NCBI RefSeq assembly: GCF_011683955.1
Contig: NZ_JAAQPI010000007.1
Span: 248,001-312,000 of the forward strand
Reading direction: 5' to 3'
Length of the DNA: 64,000 bases
Origin: Pseudomaricurvus alkylphenolicus
GTDB lineage: Bacteria > Pseudomonadota > Gammaproteobacteria > Pseudomonadales > Cellvibrionaceae
Shown: piece after piece, positions 43,653 to 52,124 of the stretch
Layout: each line of letters begins with the position of its first letter
Position numbering within the stretch: the stretch's first letter is position 1
Notes under the pieces: generated by a model
Databases searched by the model: none
Told to the model about the DNA's origin: nothing
The model's input: only the letters and a program-made list of their open reading frames with translations
Position numbers and translations under genes: made by a program

Positions 43653-45794
43653 TCAAAAGTTCAGCGTCAGATCTACGCCAAATGTGCGCGGTTCGCCGTA
43701 GAGTCCGGTCCATTCACTAAAAGGCCCGTCACGAAGGAAGGTAAAGTACTCCTTATCCGCGAGATTTCGCCCCCACAGGAATAGGCTCCAGTGCTCGTCG
43801 GCAGACGTGTAGCCGATGCGGCCATTCAACAGAGAATAACTGGAACCGGTGATCAGGGGATCATTGGTTACGTCATAATAGGTGTCGTCTTTATAGGACC
43901 ACTCACCGACCAATACCAGCTCACCCGTATCGGCAATAGGGTAGCGGTACTCTGCCACCAGATTCGCCGTTACCTCGGGTGCATTGCGCAGGGCATTGCC
44001 ACTGTGATCCTGGACGGTTCCGCTGACATTCTGTAAGAATTTGTCGTATTTTGAATCGGTATAGCCAACTCCACCGGAAAGCAGTAGCCCCTCACTCGCC
44101 CTGAATTGGAAGTCCAATTCAATGCCCTGAAGCGTGGCTTCCGCTGCGTTTGCCCCGACAAATTGCAAGCCATTGAGGTCAATAGTCTGCAGATCTTCGT
44201 AGTCCATGCTAAAAACGGCGGCGTTCAGATGCAGGCGTCCATCCAGCAGTTTGGACTTGAGTCCGAGCTCGTAGTTGGTAACTGTTTCCGGATCCAGTAC
44301 GAAACCGTCATTGCCAATCAGGTCCGTCATAAAGCCACCGCTTTTGAAACCCCGTGACACCTTACCGTAGACAGTCGCATCCTCATTGAGCGCATAGGTC
44401 AGCGCAATCGTGGGAGAAACCTCAGAAAAGGTTTCATCGCCGCTTTGTACCAGGGTTGGAAATCCAAAGGCGCCGCCCACCTGACTCCAAACGGCTTCCT
44501 TTTCATCCCGTGTGTAACGCAATCCCACATTAAGATCGAGATTCTCGGTCATGTGGTAATCGCCGCTAAAGTAAACCGCCGTCGATTGTGACTCCACATT
44601 ACCATCGCCGGTGATGTTCACTGTCGCACCAAAGGCTTGGGTCAAACGGCTGGATTCCACCTCCTGATCGTAATAGAACACGCCCAGGATCCAACTGAAG
44701 TCTCCGTCGCCCGGAGACGTCAATCGCAGCTCCAGGGATTGCTGTTCGGCTTCGTCGGTAAAGTAACTGTTGAGAATATCCGCAGGCAGGTTATCGTCAT
44801 CGAAAGTGGCATAGAGATCCATTTGCCTCCAGGCACCAATCGCCGTCAGGCTGTAGTTATTCTCCAGATCGTAGTCGACAGTAACGGCAAGGCCCTTGAC
44901 CTCTTCCTGGTAAATCTGGGGGCCGTCTTCGTTCACTTCAAACGGGTCGGACTGGCCGGCAAACGCTTCCCCAGCACCGAGCCCGGAGGGCGTAAGAATT
45001 TGCGAAGCCACCACGTCGTTGTCTTTCTCCGAGTAATCCGCCGCAACCAAAACTCTGAGGGAATCACTGGGATTGAACTCCAGCTTGCCGGCGACTCCGT
45101 ACTGGTCAACCGCCTGCAGTTCATCACCATTGAACAGGTTATCGATATAGCCGTCTGTTTGCTTGTTGGTGAATGACAGGCTACCACCCACCTGGTCGCT
45201 GAATTTACCGGATACAGAACCCTTAATATGCTGCAAGCCATAGTTACCCAGGCTGGCGGAGACCTTACCCTCCAGCTCCTCCGATACGCCCTTGGTAGTG
45301 ATATTCAAAGCACCGGCGATAGTGTTCTTGCCAAACAGAGTTCCCTGGGGGCCCCGCAGGACCTCAATTTGAGCTACATCCGCCAGATCGATGTTGTAGA
45401 ACATGGGGCGGCCAATATAAACCCCATCCACATAGATACCAACGCTGTCTTCCAGGCCGATATTCCGCACATTGGAGCTGATACCGCGAATGCCTATGGA
45501 GGTCTGGTGACCACCGGCGCGGTCCTGATAGGACAGGTTGGGCACCGAATGGGTGATATCGGCGACATCGGAGACACCCCGCATTTCCAGAGCGGCCGCG
45601 CCGAATACCGTGGCGGCCACCGGAATATCCTGCAGGCTTTCCTCCCGTTTACGGGCTGTGACCACCACCTCTTCCAGAGTCAGAACTGAGTTTTCTGCAA
45701 AAGTCGCCGTGGGGGCGAGCATCTGAGTGACTGGTACCAATAACATGGTCGCCAGCTTGGTGCGTGTGAATTGTCTCCGGTGCTTGTATCCCAT
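43653..45794 (-). CDS. TonB-dependent outer-membrane receptor 2
   Basis: The 713-aa protein has a signal peptide ending near residue 33 (PTATFA), a TonB-box-like LEEVVVTARKREES, a plug with LRGPQGTLFGKNTIAG and a barrel ending DLTLNF. AGAGAGAG precedes the ATG. The operator copy 69 bp upstream matches the one in front of matB, which ties this receptor to the malonate-type cluster and its AraC regulator. The imported ligand may be a larger compound from which the amidase releases a small acid; this is inference. Confidence 0.92.
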   Translation of the reverse strand: MGYKHRRQFTRTKLATMLLVPVTQMLAPTATFAENSVLTLEEVVVTARKREESLQDIPVAATVFGAAALEMRGVSDVADITHSVPNLSYQDRAGGHQTSIGIRGISSNVRNIGLEDSVGIYVDGVYIGRPMFYNIDLADVAQIEVLRGPQGTLFGKNTIAGALNITTKGVSEELEGKVSASLGNYGLQHIKGSVSGKFSDQVGGSLSFTNKQTDGYIDNLFNGDELQAVDQYGVAGKLEFNPSDSLRVLVAADYSEKDNDVVASQILTPSGLGAGEAFAGQSDPFEVNEDGPQIYQEEVKGLAVTVDYDLENNYSLTAIGAWRQMDLYATFDDDNLPADILNSYFTDEAEQQSLELRLTSPGDGDFSWILGVFYYDQEVESSRLTQAFGATVNITGDGNVESQSTAVYFSGDYHMTENLDLNVGLRYTRDEKEAVWSQVGGAFGFPTLVQSGDETFSEVSPTIALTYALNEDATVYGKVSRGFKSGGFMTDLIGNDGFVLDPETVTNYELGLKSKLLDGRLHLNAAVFSMDYEDLQTIDLNGLQFVGANAAEATLQGIELDFQFRASEGLLLSGGVGYTDSKYDKFLQNVSGTVQDHSGNALRNAPEVTANLVAEYRYPIADTGELVLVGEWSYKDDTYYDVTNDPLITGSSYSLLNGRIGYTSADEHWSLFLWGRNLADKEYFTFLRDGPFSEWTGLYGEPRTFGVDLTLNF

Positions 45795-45863
45795 CTCTCT
45801 CTACCCGTGTTATCTGATTGTTCGGTTGAGTGGATAGAGTAGAGAGTTGGTGGGGAAAGAGGA

Positions 45864-45895
45864 TTGACATAAGGGGTCAGGTTATTGACACATCA
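45864..45895 (+). promoter_or_regulatory. TTGAC direct-repeat operator upstream of TonB receptor 2
   Basis: TTGACA at 45864 and 45885 are 21 bp apart with GGTCA between them. The element is 69 bp upstream of the receptor start and matches the element in front of matB (39585-39616) at 23 of 32 positions. The enoyl-CoA hydratase gene ends just to its right, so the element serves the receptor only. Confidence 0.65.
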
Positions 45896-45916
45896 GAGAC
45901 CCTTGCTCCTTCTCGC

Positions 45917-46702
45917 CTATCGCCCCTGAAACACCGGGGTTCGTCTTTCCAGAAATGCGCCGATTCCTTCTTCAGCATCGGCGCTGTCTGCCACCACATT
46001 CTGTATTTTGCCCTCGATATCGATGGTGTCCGAGAGATCCATCAACAGCGCCATCTGCAACGCCTCTTTGGAATACCCCAGTGCCAAAGGCGCTTTCTTC
46101 GATAATCTTTGCCCCCAGTTTTGCGTGTATTCCAGCAGACTGTCAGCCGGCACGACAGCATTGGCCAGCCCTAATTGCAAACAGGTATCAGCGGGCATTT
46201 TTTCGCCTTCAATAACCATTTCATAGGCACGTCGGTAACCCAATTGCTGCACCAAATGCCAGCTTGCTCCACCGTCCGGGATAAGACCGACATTCACAAA
46301 TGCCTGATAAATACAAGCGTCGTCGGCCATTACCGTCAGATCGCAGACCATCGCCAGGGCACTGCCCACTCCGGCAGCCACGCCATTAATCGCGCTGATA
46401 AATGGTTTTCTGGTGTTGTATATTGTCATCAACAGGGGCTTGACGACTTCATTCAAAATGTCGGAGGCCTTGCGTTCAGCGGTTTGCCTGGTGGAGGCCA
46501 AATCAGCACCGGCGCTGAAATTCTTTCCCTCGCCAGTAATGATCACAACCCGAACTTGGCTGTCGTCCGCAACCCTCTGAACAGCAGCCAATAATTCACG
46601 CTGCATTTGATCGTCGATAGCATTGGAGACATCGGGACGGTTTAGAACAATGGTTGCCACGCCATTGTTCAGGTCATATTTCAGGGTTTGATAGTTACTC
46701 AT
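45917..46702 (-). CDS. enoyl-CoA hydratase/isomerase family protein
   Basis: The 261-aa crotonase-fold protein has the oxyanion-hole segments KNFSAGADLAS and INGVAAGVGSALAMVCDL and the active-site region NVGLIPDGGASWHL. It probably hydrates a 2-enoyl-CoA in beta-oxidation, though crotonase members also isomerise or cleave. AGAGG lies 6 bases before the ATG. It is the last gene of a three-gene operon with an acyl-CoA ligase and a 3-hydroxyacyl-CoA dehydrogenase. Confidence 0.88.
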   Translation of the reverse strand: MSNYQTLKYDLNNGVATIVLNRPDVSNAIDDQMQRELLAAVQRVADDSQVRVVIITGEGKNFSAGADLASTRQTAERKASDILNEVVKPLLMTIYNTRKPFISAINGVAAGVGSALAMVCDLTVMADDACIYQAFVNVGLIPDGGASWHLVQQLGYRRAYEMVIEGEKMPADTCLQLGLANAVVPADSLLEYTQNWGQRLSKKAPLALGYSKEALQMALLMDLSDTIDIEGKIQNVVADSADAEEGIGAFLERRTPVFQGR

Positions 46703-46741
46703 AATTACCTCTAACAGCGAAGGTATACTCCCGCTGATTTG

Positions 46742-48469
46742 TTAATGCCTTAGAGCCTTCTTGTCCACTTTACCCACGCTGGTCAGAGGAACCTGTTCAC
46801 AGAACTCAATAATTTTAGGCACTTTGTAGGGTGCTAGTTTTTCCCGGCAATGTGCGGTGATTTTGTCCTTGAGATCGGCGTTGCCGATGCTCTTATCCGA
46901 GGCTTTCAACTGAATGACCGCTCTAACAATTTCACTGCCGGGGCGTTCTGGATTCGGTTTACCCACGATGGCGCAAAGTTCGACTTCCGGCAATTCATAA
47001 AGAACATCTTCGACCTGTTTGGAATAGACGTTGTAACCGCCAACCAGCAGCATGTCTTTGGTGCGGTCTACAATATACAGGAAGCCATCTTCGTCCATTC
47101 TGGCAACATCGCCGGTATAAAAGTATCTGTCGCCGTCGAATTCCCTGAACGATTCCTCGGTGGCCTTGGGGTTGTTGTGGTAACGCTCAAATACCTGCGG
47201 ACCGCTAACAATCAGCTCGCCAGGCTCACCGACAGGCATTTCGGTTGTTTTGTCTTCAACGTCAACGATTTTTATTTTTGTGCTCTGTACCGGAACACCC
47301 ACAGAGCCGATCTTCTTCTTGCCATTCACCGGATTCATAGAGGTAAAACATTCCGTCAACCCATACTTCTCTACAACCTTGCCCTGGCCCACAAAGGTCT
47401 CCAAGCGTTTGATGGAATCGACATCAAAAGGCGCTGCAGCGGACACACAGAATTTTACAGAAGAGAAGTCAATACCGGCGAACATCGGATTGTCCATTAA
47501 CATTTGATAGAGCGTAGGCACATTACCCAGCTGTGTGGGTCGATACGATCTGATGTCTCTGCAAATCTGATCAGTGTCCCTGGGGTCCGGGATCAGGATT
47601 TGAGTGTTACCCATGGCCATATTGAACGATCCGTACCCGGTTCCCGCTGCATGGAACAAGGGAAAGGCCGCGCACATGATGTCCTGCTCCTTTTTGTTGT
47701 CCTTTATAGCGGCATTGGGGTCTTTGGCAATGCCCAGCCACTGGCCTATCTGACTCATACAGGTAACGAAGCCTTTTTGCGTCAGCACCACCCCTTTGGA
47801 TGCCCCGGTGGTGCCTCCGGTATAGGACAATAAGCAGGTATCGTCTGGAGAAAGATCAACTTCGGGTTTATTCGCCGGATAACTGGAAACCAATTGGTGA
47901 TAAGAAACAACCCGTTTTCCATCGATTTGCTCAGGAGAGCCCATAGGATCCCTTTCAGGCTCTCCATGTTGAGACACCCCCTGGCCGGACAAAAAGTCGA
48001 CCATATTGGTAACCACTACATTTTTCAGGTTCGGGATCTGGTCAGCGATACCGATAATGCAATGAGTATAAAAGAGATCCAATGTTATCAACGACTTCGC
48101 GCCGGAGTCGTTTACCTGATGCACAAATTCGGTTGGGGTCAACAGCGGCGAGATACCCGTAACAACACATCCCGCCTTAACGGTACCCACCAAAGCAATG
48201 AGGTACTGGGGGAGGTTGGGTAAATGGATACCCACCACATCCCCTTTTTGACAGCCCTCATTAACGAGAAACCTGGCGAAACGATCGGAAAGATCGTTGA
48301 GCTGTTTATAGGTACAGGTGCTGCCAAGAAAGTGGAATGCCGCCTTTTCCTCGTCCGCGTACAGCCCCCTTTCAATAAATTCGAGAAACGTGGTGTCCTT
48401 GAGATCCAGCTCCGCGTCAACATGGTCGTCATACCATTTTAACCAGGGTTTATCGCTGTAGGTTGTCAA
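46742..48469 (-). CDS. acyl-CoA synthetase (AMP-forming), long-chain type
   Basis: The 575-aa adenylate-forming ligase has LSYTGGTTGASKGVVLTQKG, EKYGLTECFTSMNP, YTGDVARMDEDGFL and a C-terminal LTSVGKVDKKAL with the catalytic lysine. It activates a carboxylic acid to its CoA thioester. The TTG start at 48469 has AGAGG 9 bases upstream, and no ATG or GTG codon occurs in frame near the N-terminus. It lies 54 bp after the SDR gene and 39 bp before the enoyl-CoA hydratase gene. The substrate is unknown; neighbours suggest a branched or bulky acid. Confidence 0.88.
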   Translation of the reverse strand: MTTYSDKPWLKWYDDHVDAELDLKDTTFLEFIERGLYADEEKAAFHFLGSTCTYKQLNDLSDRFARFLVNEGCQKGDVVGIHLPNLPQYLIALVGTVKAGCVVTGISPLLTPTEFVHQVNDSGAKSLITLDLFYTHCIIGIADQIPNLKNVVVTNMVDFLSGQGVSQHGEPERDPMGSPEQIDGKRVVSYHQLVSSYPANKPEVDLSPDDTCLLSYTGGTTGASKGVVLTQKGFVTCMSQIGQWLGIAKDPNAAIKDNKKEQDIMCAAFPLFHAAGTGYGSFNMAMGNTQILIPDPRDTDQICRDIRSYRPTQLGNVPTLYQMLMDNPMFAGIDFSSVKFCVSAAAPFDVDSIKRLETFVGQGKVVEKYGLTECFTSMNPVNGKKKIGSVGVPVQSTKIKIVDVEDKTTEMPVGEPGELIVSGPQVFERYHNNPKATEESFREFDGDRYFYTGDVARMDEDGFLYIVDRTKDMLLVGGYNVYSKQVEDVLYELPEVELCAIVGKPNPERPGSEIVRAVIQLKASDKSIGNADLKDKITAHCREKLAPYKVPKIIEFCEQVPLTSVGKVDKKALRH

Positions 48470-48523
48470 CTTATTGCACCTCTATCCTTAACTAGTTGCT
48501 TAATTACCACTGAGCACTGTGAC

Positions 48524-49432
48524 CTAAAATGAAATCCCTACATTTTTGAGTAAGGGTGTCAAAGACTCCGAGATATTGGTGGGGTTATCAAATTCCGAAA
48601 AGTTGCAGATTTCACCCCAGGACTCAGCTACATCTTCTGCGGAGAATCCCGCTTTCACATCGAAATTCACCCCCATGGAACGCTGCCAACGCACCTTGGC
48701 CATCCAACCGGCGCCAAGCTCAAACAATCCCCCGGATTCCTTGCAGCTTTCACTGCACAGATTCACCACCAGGGGTGTAATAAACTCGGGCTTTAGCGCA
48801 GAAACCACTTCCGTCGGGAAGACCGTCTCCGTCAAACGGGACCCCGCCGCAGGAGCAATAACATTTGCCTGGATACCCTTAGCAGCTCCCTCTACGGCCA
48901 GGGTATTGGTCAGCCCCACCAATGCCATCTTGACGGCGCTGTAGTTGGCCTGGCCAAAACTGCCATAAAGACCGGCACCGGATGCGGTATTAACGATACG
49001 TCCATAACCCTGCTCCAGCATATGTGGCCAGGCTGCTTTAGTCACCTTGTAGGAACCCAGTAAATGCACGCGATAGACAAGATCCCAATCCTTATCAGAC
49101 ATGTTTTTGAAGCTGCTATCGCGTAATATCCCTGCATTATTAACCAGGACATCCACACGGCCATAATGGTCTAACGCCGCCTGAATGATGGCATCACCAT
49201 CCTCTACAGAGTCATAGCTGGCTAAGGCTTCGCCACCGGACGCCTTGATTTTCTGCACCACAGCATCGGCGGCGGCGGAACTTTTACCACCGCCAGTGAC
49301 GTCACCGCCCAGATCATTGACAACCACCTTCGCTCCGCGGCGGGCGAACTCCAGTGCATAGCTTCGCCCCAGGCCGGAACCAGCCCCCGTGATCACAACA
49401 ACTTTATCATCGAATCTTTGCTGCGTATCCAC
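48524..49432 (-). CDS. 3-hydroxyacyl-CoA dehydrogenase, peroxisomal D-bifunctional-protein type SDR
   Basis: The 302-aa short-chain dehydrogenase is very like the N-terminal domain of animal HSD17B4 (D-bifunctional protein). It has TGAGSGLGR (about residues 15-23), VVNDLGGD, NNAGILRDSSF and the catalytic Ser151, Tyr164 and Lys168 (FGQANYSAVK). The segment GGLFELGAGWMAKVRWQRS after the Rossmann core is also shared. That enzyme oxidises (3R)-hydroxyacyl-CoA with NAD in side-chain and branched-chain oxidation. The GTG at 49432 has AGGAGG 5 bases upstream and is preferred to a TTG nine codons earlier. It leads the operon, and the 40-bp element lies 108 bp upstream. Confidence 0.9.
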   Translation of the reverse strand: MDTQQRFDDKVVVITGAGSGLGRSYALEFARRGAKVVVNDLGGDVTGGGKSSAAADAVVQKIKASGGEALASYDSVEDGDAIIQAALDHYGRVDVLVNNAGILRDSSFKNMSDKDWDLVYRVHLLGSYKVTKAAWPHMLEQGYGRIVNTASGAGLYGSFGQANYSAVKMALVGLTNTLAVEGAAKGIQANVIAPAAGSRLTETVFPTEVVSALKPEFITPLVVNLCSESCKESGGLFELGAGWMAKVRWQRSMGVNFDVKAGFSAEDVAESWGEICNFSEFDNPTNISESLTPLLKNVGISF

Positions 49433-49540
49433 TACACCCTCCTGCAAACCACTTAACAAATATTGACTTCAGCAGGCTGCAAAACTCTTCATTTGTCGGC
49501 AGCCTGTCAGCCCTAACTTTGCCGACTTTGGATTTTGGAA

Positions 49541-49580
49541 GGAATGCTAGAAACGGTGATTTGGCTTAGCCAAAAAATTC
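49541..49580 (+). promoter_or_regulatory. 40-bp shared element, copy 1 (upstream of SDR operon)
   Basis: The element begins GGAATGCTAGAAAC and contains GGCTTAGCC. It matches 54742-54781 at 31 of 40 positions without gaps. It is 108 bp upstream of the SDR start codon, on the strand opposite to that gene. The AraC-type regulator encoded just to its right is the likely binding protein. Confidence 0.65.
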
Positions 49581-49621
49581 ACAAGAGAAGTGATGAATAA
49601 CCAGGGCTCTGGATAACGAGA

Positions 49622-50644
49622 CTATCCGTCGTTTCCTTTCTTATATTTGGCTCTGTAATCGGATGGGCTGAGACCCACCCAGCGATGAAAAGCTCGGGCA
49701 AAAGATGAGGGCTCAACAAACCCGATATGAAAACCAATATCGGCGACCGACTGCTCACTGTGTACGAGCTTGTCAATGGCAATGTCTCGACGAATCTCAG
49801 TCTTTATTTGTTGATAATTTGTGTTCTCTTTAATGAGCTTGCGCCGGATAGTCTGTTCGGTAAGGCTCAGCATCCTCGCTATGGCACTGAGTTCAGGAAA
49901 GCCATTGTCCTTTTTGTACTCTGAAATCAAAATGCCCTTCAATTTAGTGGTCATGCTATCGTCGCTACCAGGAATGGTAATAAACCCGGCGGGCGATTCA
50001 CCCATAAAGGCCTTTGCTTCTTTCCAGTTTCTTACCACTTGGTAGTTAAGGCAATTTTTATCAAAGTAAAAGCCATTGGACTCACTATTGAAACTGCAGT
50101 CGCCTGGAAATAGATCAGCGTATGCACCCGCATATTCGGGTCGTGGATAGATAAACGTGCTTTCTATCAATGCTATGCGTCGATCTGTAATCCAACAGAA
50201 TAACCGATGCATGGTTGTCATGACCAGTTCGGTTAGAAAATGATCGACATCCAACTCTGGCTCCGCCAATACAACAACAAACCCTACCCTGTCCTCGGTG
50301 TAGTCCAATTCGAAATGAAAGCCGGCGCCTACCGTTCTGTAAAAACGGCAGACCTCCCGCATAACGATTTCCAGGGTTTCGAATTGCAGCACATACCGAA
50401 TCATCAGGTCAAAGAGCCCCACCTGACAGGGGTAGCGGGTCATACCAAAGCCTTCATCGCCGGAGATTTCCCACACCCGACGCACCAACTGAGAGTATTT
50501 ATTGGTTGAAATTCGGACGCTGCTTCCTTCATTTAATACATCGATGGGAATACCGATTTCTTCCAGCAGCTCTTCTGAATTGATACCGAGTGCTTTATCG
50601 TGCCTTAAGAGTGCACGGATAAAATGGTTATCTGTTGAGACCAT
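49622..50644 (-). CDS. AraC family regulator of the acyl-CoA degradation regulon
   Basis: The 340-aa protein has an arabinose-binding-like N-terminal domain and a C-terminal AraC pair of helix-turn-helices. Visible motifs are ELSAIARMLSLTEQTIRRKL and VADIGFHIGFVEPSSFARAFHRWVG. It lies in the middle of the regulon that shares the 40-bp element and is divergent from the thiolase gene. I use the ATG at 50644; a TTG nine codons upstream is possible, and neither has a clear ribosome site. Confidence 0.87.
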   Translation of the reverse strand: MVSTDNHFIRALLRHDKALGINSEELLEEIGIPIDVLNEGSSVRISTNKYSQLVRRVWEISGDEGFGMTRYPCQVGLFDLMIRYVLQFETLEIVMREVCRFYRTVGAGFHFELDYTEDRVGFVVVLAEPELDVDHFLTELVMTTMHRLFCWITDRRIALIESTFIYPRPEYAGAYADLFPGDCSFNSESNGFYFDKNCLNYQVVRNWKEAKAFMGESPAGFITIPGSDDSMTTKLKGILISEYKKDNGFPELSAIARMLSLTEQTIRRKLIKENTNYQQIKTEIRRDIAIDKLVHSEQSVADIGFHIGFVEPSSFARAFHRWVGLSPSDYRAKYKKGNDG

Positions 50645-50764
50645 TGGCAAACCATTGAGATGTTTAAACAATAAAACGGCTATAACAGCTTGCTAACAGT
50701 CTAACGAGCCCATCACTCCAGTGTCAACGCGGATTCTGTGAAGACAATGGCAGCTAGACTGTAA

Positions 50765-50804
50765 GCCCGGTACGGACAAGTCGATGGAATGTTACCAACA
50801 TTCC
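50765..50804 (-). promoter_or_regulatory. 40-bp shared element, copy 2 (upstream of thiolase)
   Basis: On the minus strand this reads GGAATGTTGGTAACATTCC and then TCGACTTGTCCG. It matches the copy at 54742-54781 at 27 of 40 positions. Its first 19 bases also form a perfect dyad (GGAATGTT-3-AACATTCC). It is 62 bp upstream of the thiolase start and on the strand opposite to that gene, the same relation as the other copies. Confidence 0.6.
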
Positions 50805-50866
50805 CTGTCACCCGCTGCTTCGGCAAACTCAATGGTTTAATCGAACGTATCATTGAGGATAACTTT

Positions 50867-52045
50867 ATGGCAAACCCTGTTGTAGCCGGCGTTGACATGG
50901 TCAAATTCGTCAAACCCGGTACTCAAGATCCCTACCGCGTGATGGCATCAACAGCCATTAACAACGCCATGGCAATGGCTGGAATCGAGGCCGGGAATGT
51001 TGACCAGGCCTACGCCTCCTACGTCAATGGCGACAGTACCGCTGGCCAACACGCCCTGTACGATGCATTTCAAACCGGCATTCCGGTGATCAACGTCAAT
51101 AATAACTGCGCTTCGGGATCCACTGCGCTGTTTCTGGCTCGGCAGGCCGTCGCCTCCGGAGCTGCCGACTGCGTTCTCGCCTTCGGTTTTGAAGAGATGC
51201 AACCGGGCGCACTGGGTTCATCATCAGAAGGTCTTGAGGACCCGATTTCACGTTTTGCTGAAGTGTTGCAAAAACTGGATTACCCCCCCGGCCCCCCTGC
51301 ACTCCAATGCTTCGGTGCCGCCGGCAGTTACTACATGGACAAGTACGGTGCGAAAGCGGATATTTTTGCGAAGGTGGCCGTAAAGACTCGAAACCATGCC
51401 GTACGCAATCCCTACTCTTTGTTTTCAACGCCCTTGAGTGTTGAGGAGGTGGCATCGGCACCCGTCATTTGGGGGAACTACCTGACCCGTTTGATGGCAT
51501 GCCCGCCCACTTGTGGTGCCGCGGCGGCCATCGTCGTCAGTCAGGCATTCGCCCAACGCCACGGGATAAAGCGGGGCGTGGAAATTATCGGCCAGGCCAT
51601 GACCACCGACACCCCCACAACCTGGTCGGACCCGATGATGACCGTGGGCTACGACATGACCCGGCGCGCCGCGCAAGCGGCTTACGAACAGGCCGGCGTT
51701 GGCCCGGAATCCGTACAAGTGGTGGAACTGCACGACTGCTTTACCCCCAACGAAGTCATCACCTATGAAGCCTTGGGATTGTGTGATGAAGGGGAGGCGA
51801 CGGCATTGATCGAACGGGGTGACAATACCTATGGCGGCAAATATGTTGTCAATCCATCAGGCGGTTTGATGTCGAAAGGCCATCCCGTCGGAGCCACCGG
51901 TCTCGCACAGTGTTTTGAGTTGTTTCATCAGCTTCAGCATAGCGCCGCCGACCGCCAAGTGGACAATGCCAATATCGCCCTGCAGCACAACGTCGGCCTG
52001 GGCGGCGCTGCGGTAGTGACCATGTATAAGAACTACAAAATATAA
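50867..52045 (+). CDS. SCP2-type thiolase (lipid-transfer protein/acetyl-CoA acyltransferase)
   Basis: The 392-aa thiolase-fold protein has the nucleophile Cys81 in NNNCASGSTALF and the late active-site block SKGHPVGATGLAQ (His339). It resembles SCP-x/lipid-transfer thiolases rather than FadA. Those enzymes remove acetyl- or propionyl-CoA from branched or sterol side-chain beta-ketoacyl-CoA. GAGGA is 7 bases before the ATG at 50867. It is divergent from the AraC gene and shares the 40-bp element with the SDR operon. Confidence 0.87.
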   Translation: MANPVVAGVDMVKFVKPGTQDPYRVMASTAINNAMAMAGIEAGNVDQAYASYVNGDSTAGQHALYDAFQTGIPVINVNNNCASGSTALFLARQAVASGAADCVLAFGFEEMQPGALGSSSEGLEDPISRFAEVLQKLDYPPGPPALQCFGAAGSYYMDKYGAKADIFAKVAVKTRNHAVRNPYSLFSTPLSVEEVASAPVIWGNYLTRLMACPPTCGAAAAIVVSQAFAQRHGIKRGVEIIGQAMTTDTPTTWSDPMMTVGYDMTRRAAQAAYEQAGVGPESVQVVELHDCFTPNEVITYEALGLCDEGEATALIERGDNTYGGKYVVNPSGGLMSKGHPVGATGLAQCFELFHQLQHSAADRQVDNANIALQHNVGLGGAAVVTMYKNYKI

Positions 52046-52051
52046 GCGTAT

Positions 52052-52093
52052 AAAAAATCGCGCCTTATTTCTCGATAGAGGAACAAGGCGCGA
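52052..52093 (-). terminator. intrinsic terminator after TonB receptor 3
   Basis: TCGCGCCTT and AAGGCGCGA (52058-52066 and 52085-52093) pair perfectly over 9 bp. On the minus strand the stem is followed by six Ts (52057-52052). It lies between the convergent receptor and thiolase stops and may also stop plus-strand transcripts. Confidence 0.8.
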
Positions 52094-52124
52094 CAAAGGA
52101 CTTATATTTTTGACGCTACAGGTA

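Noticed and set aside
50786-50804. Independent palindromic operator at the thiolase promoter
   Set aside because: The perfect dyad is real, but the match to the longer 40-bp element continues past it, so I treat it as part of that element rather than as a separate site.
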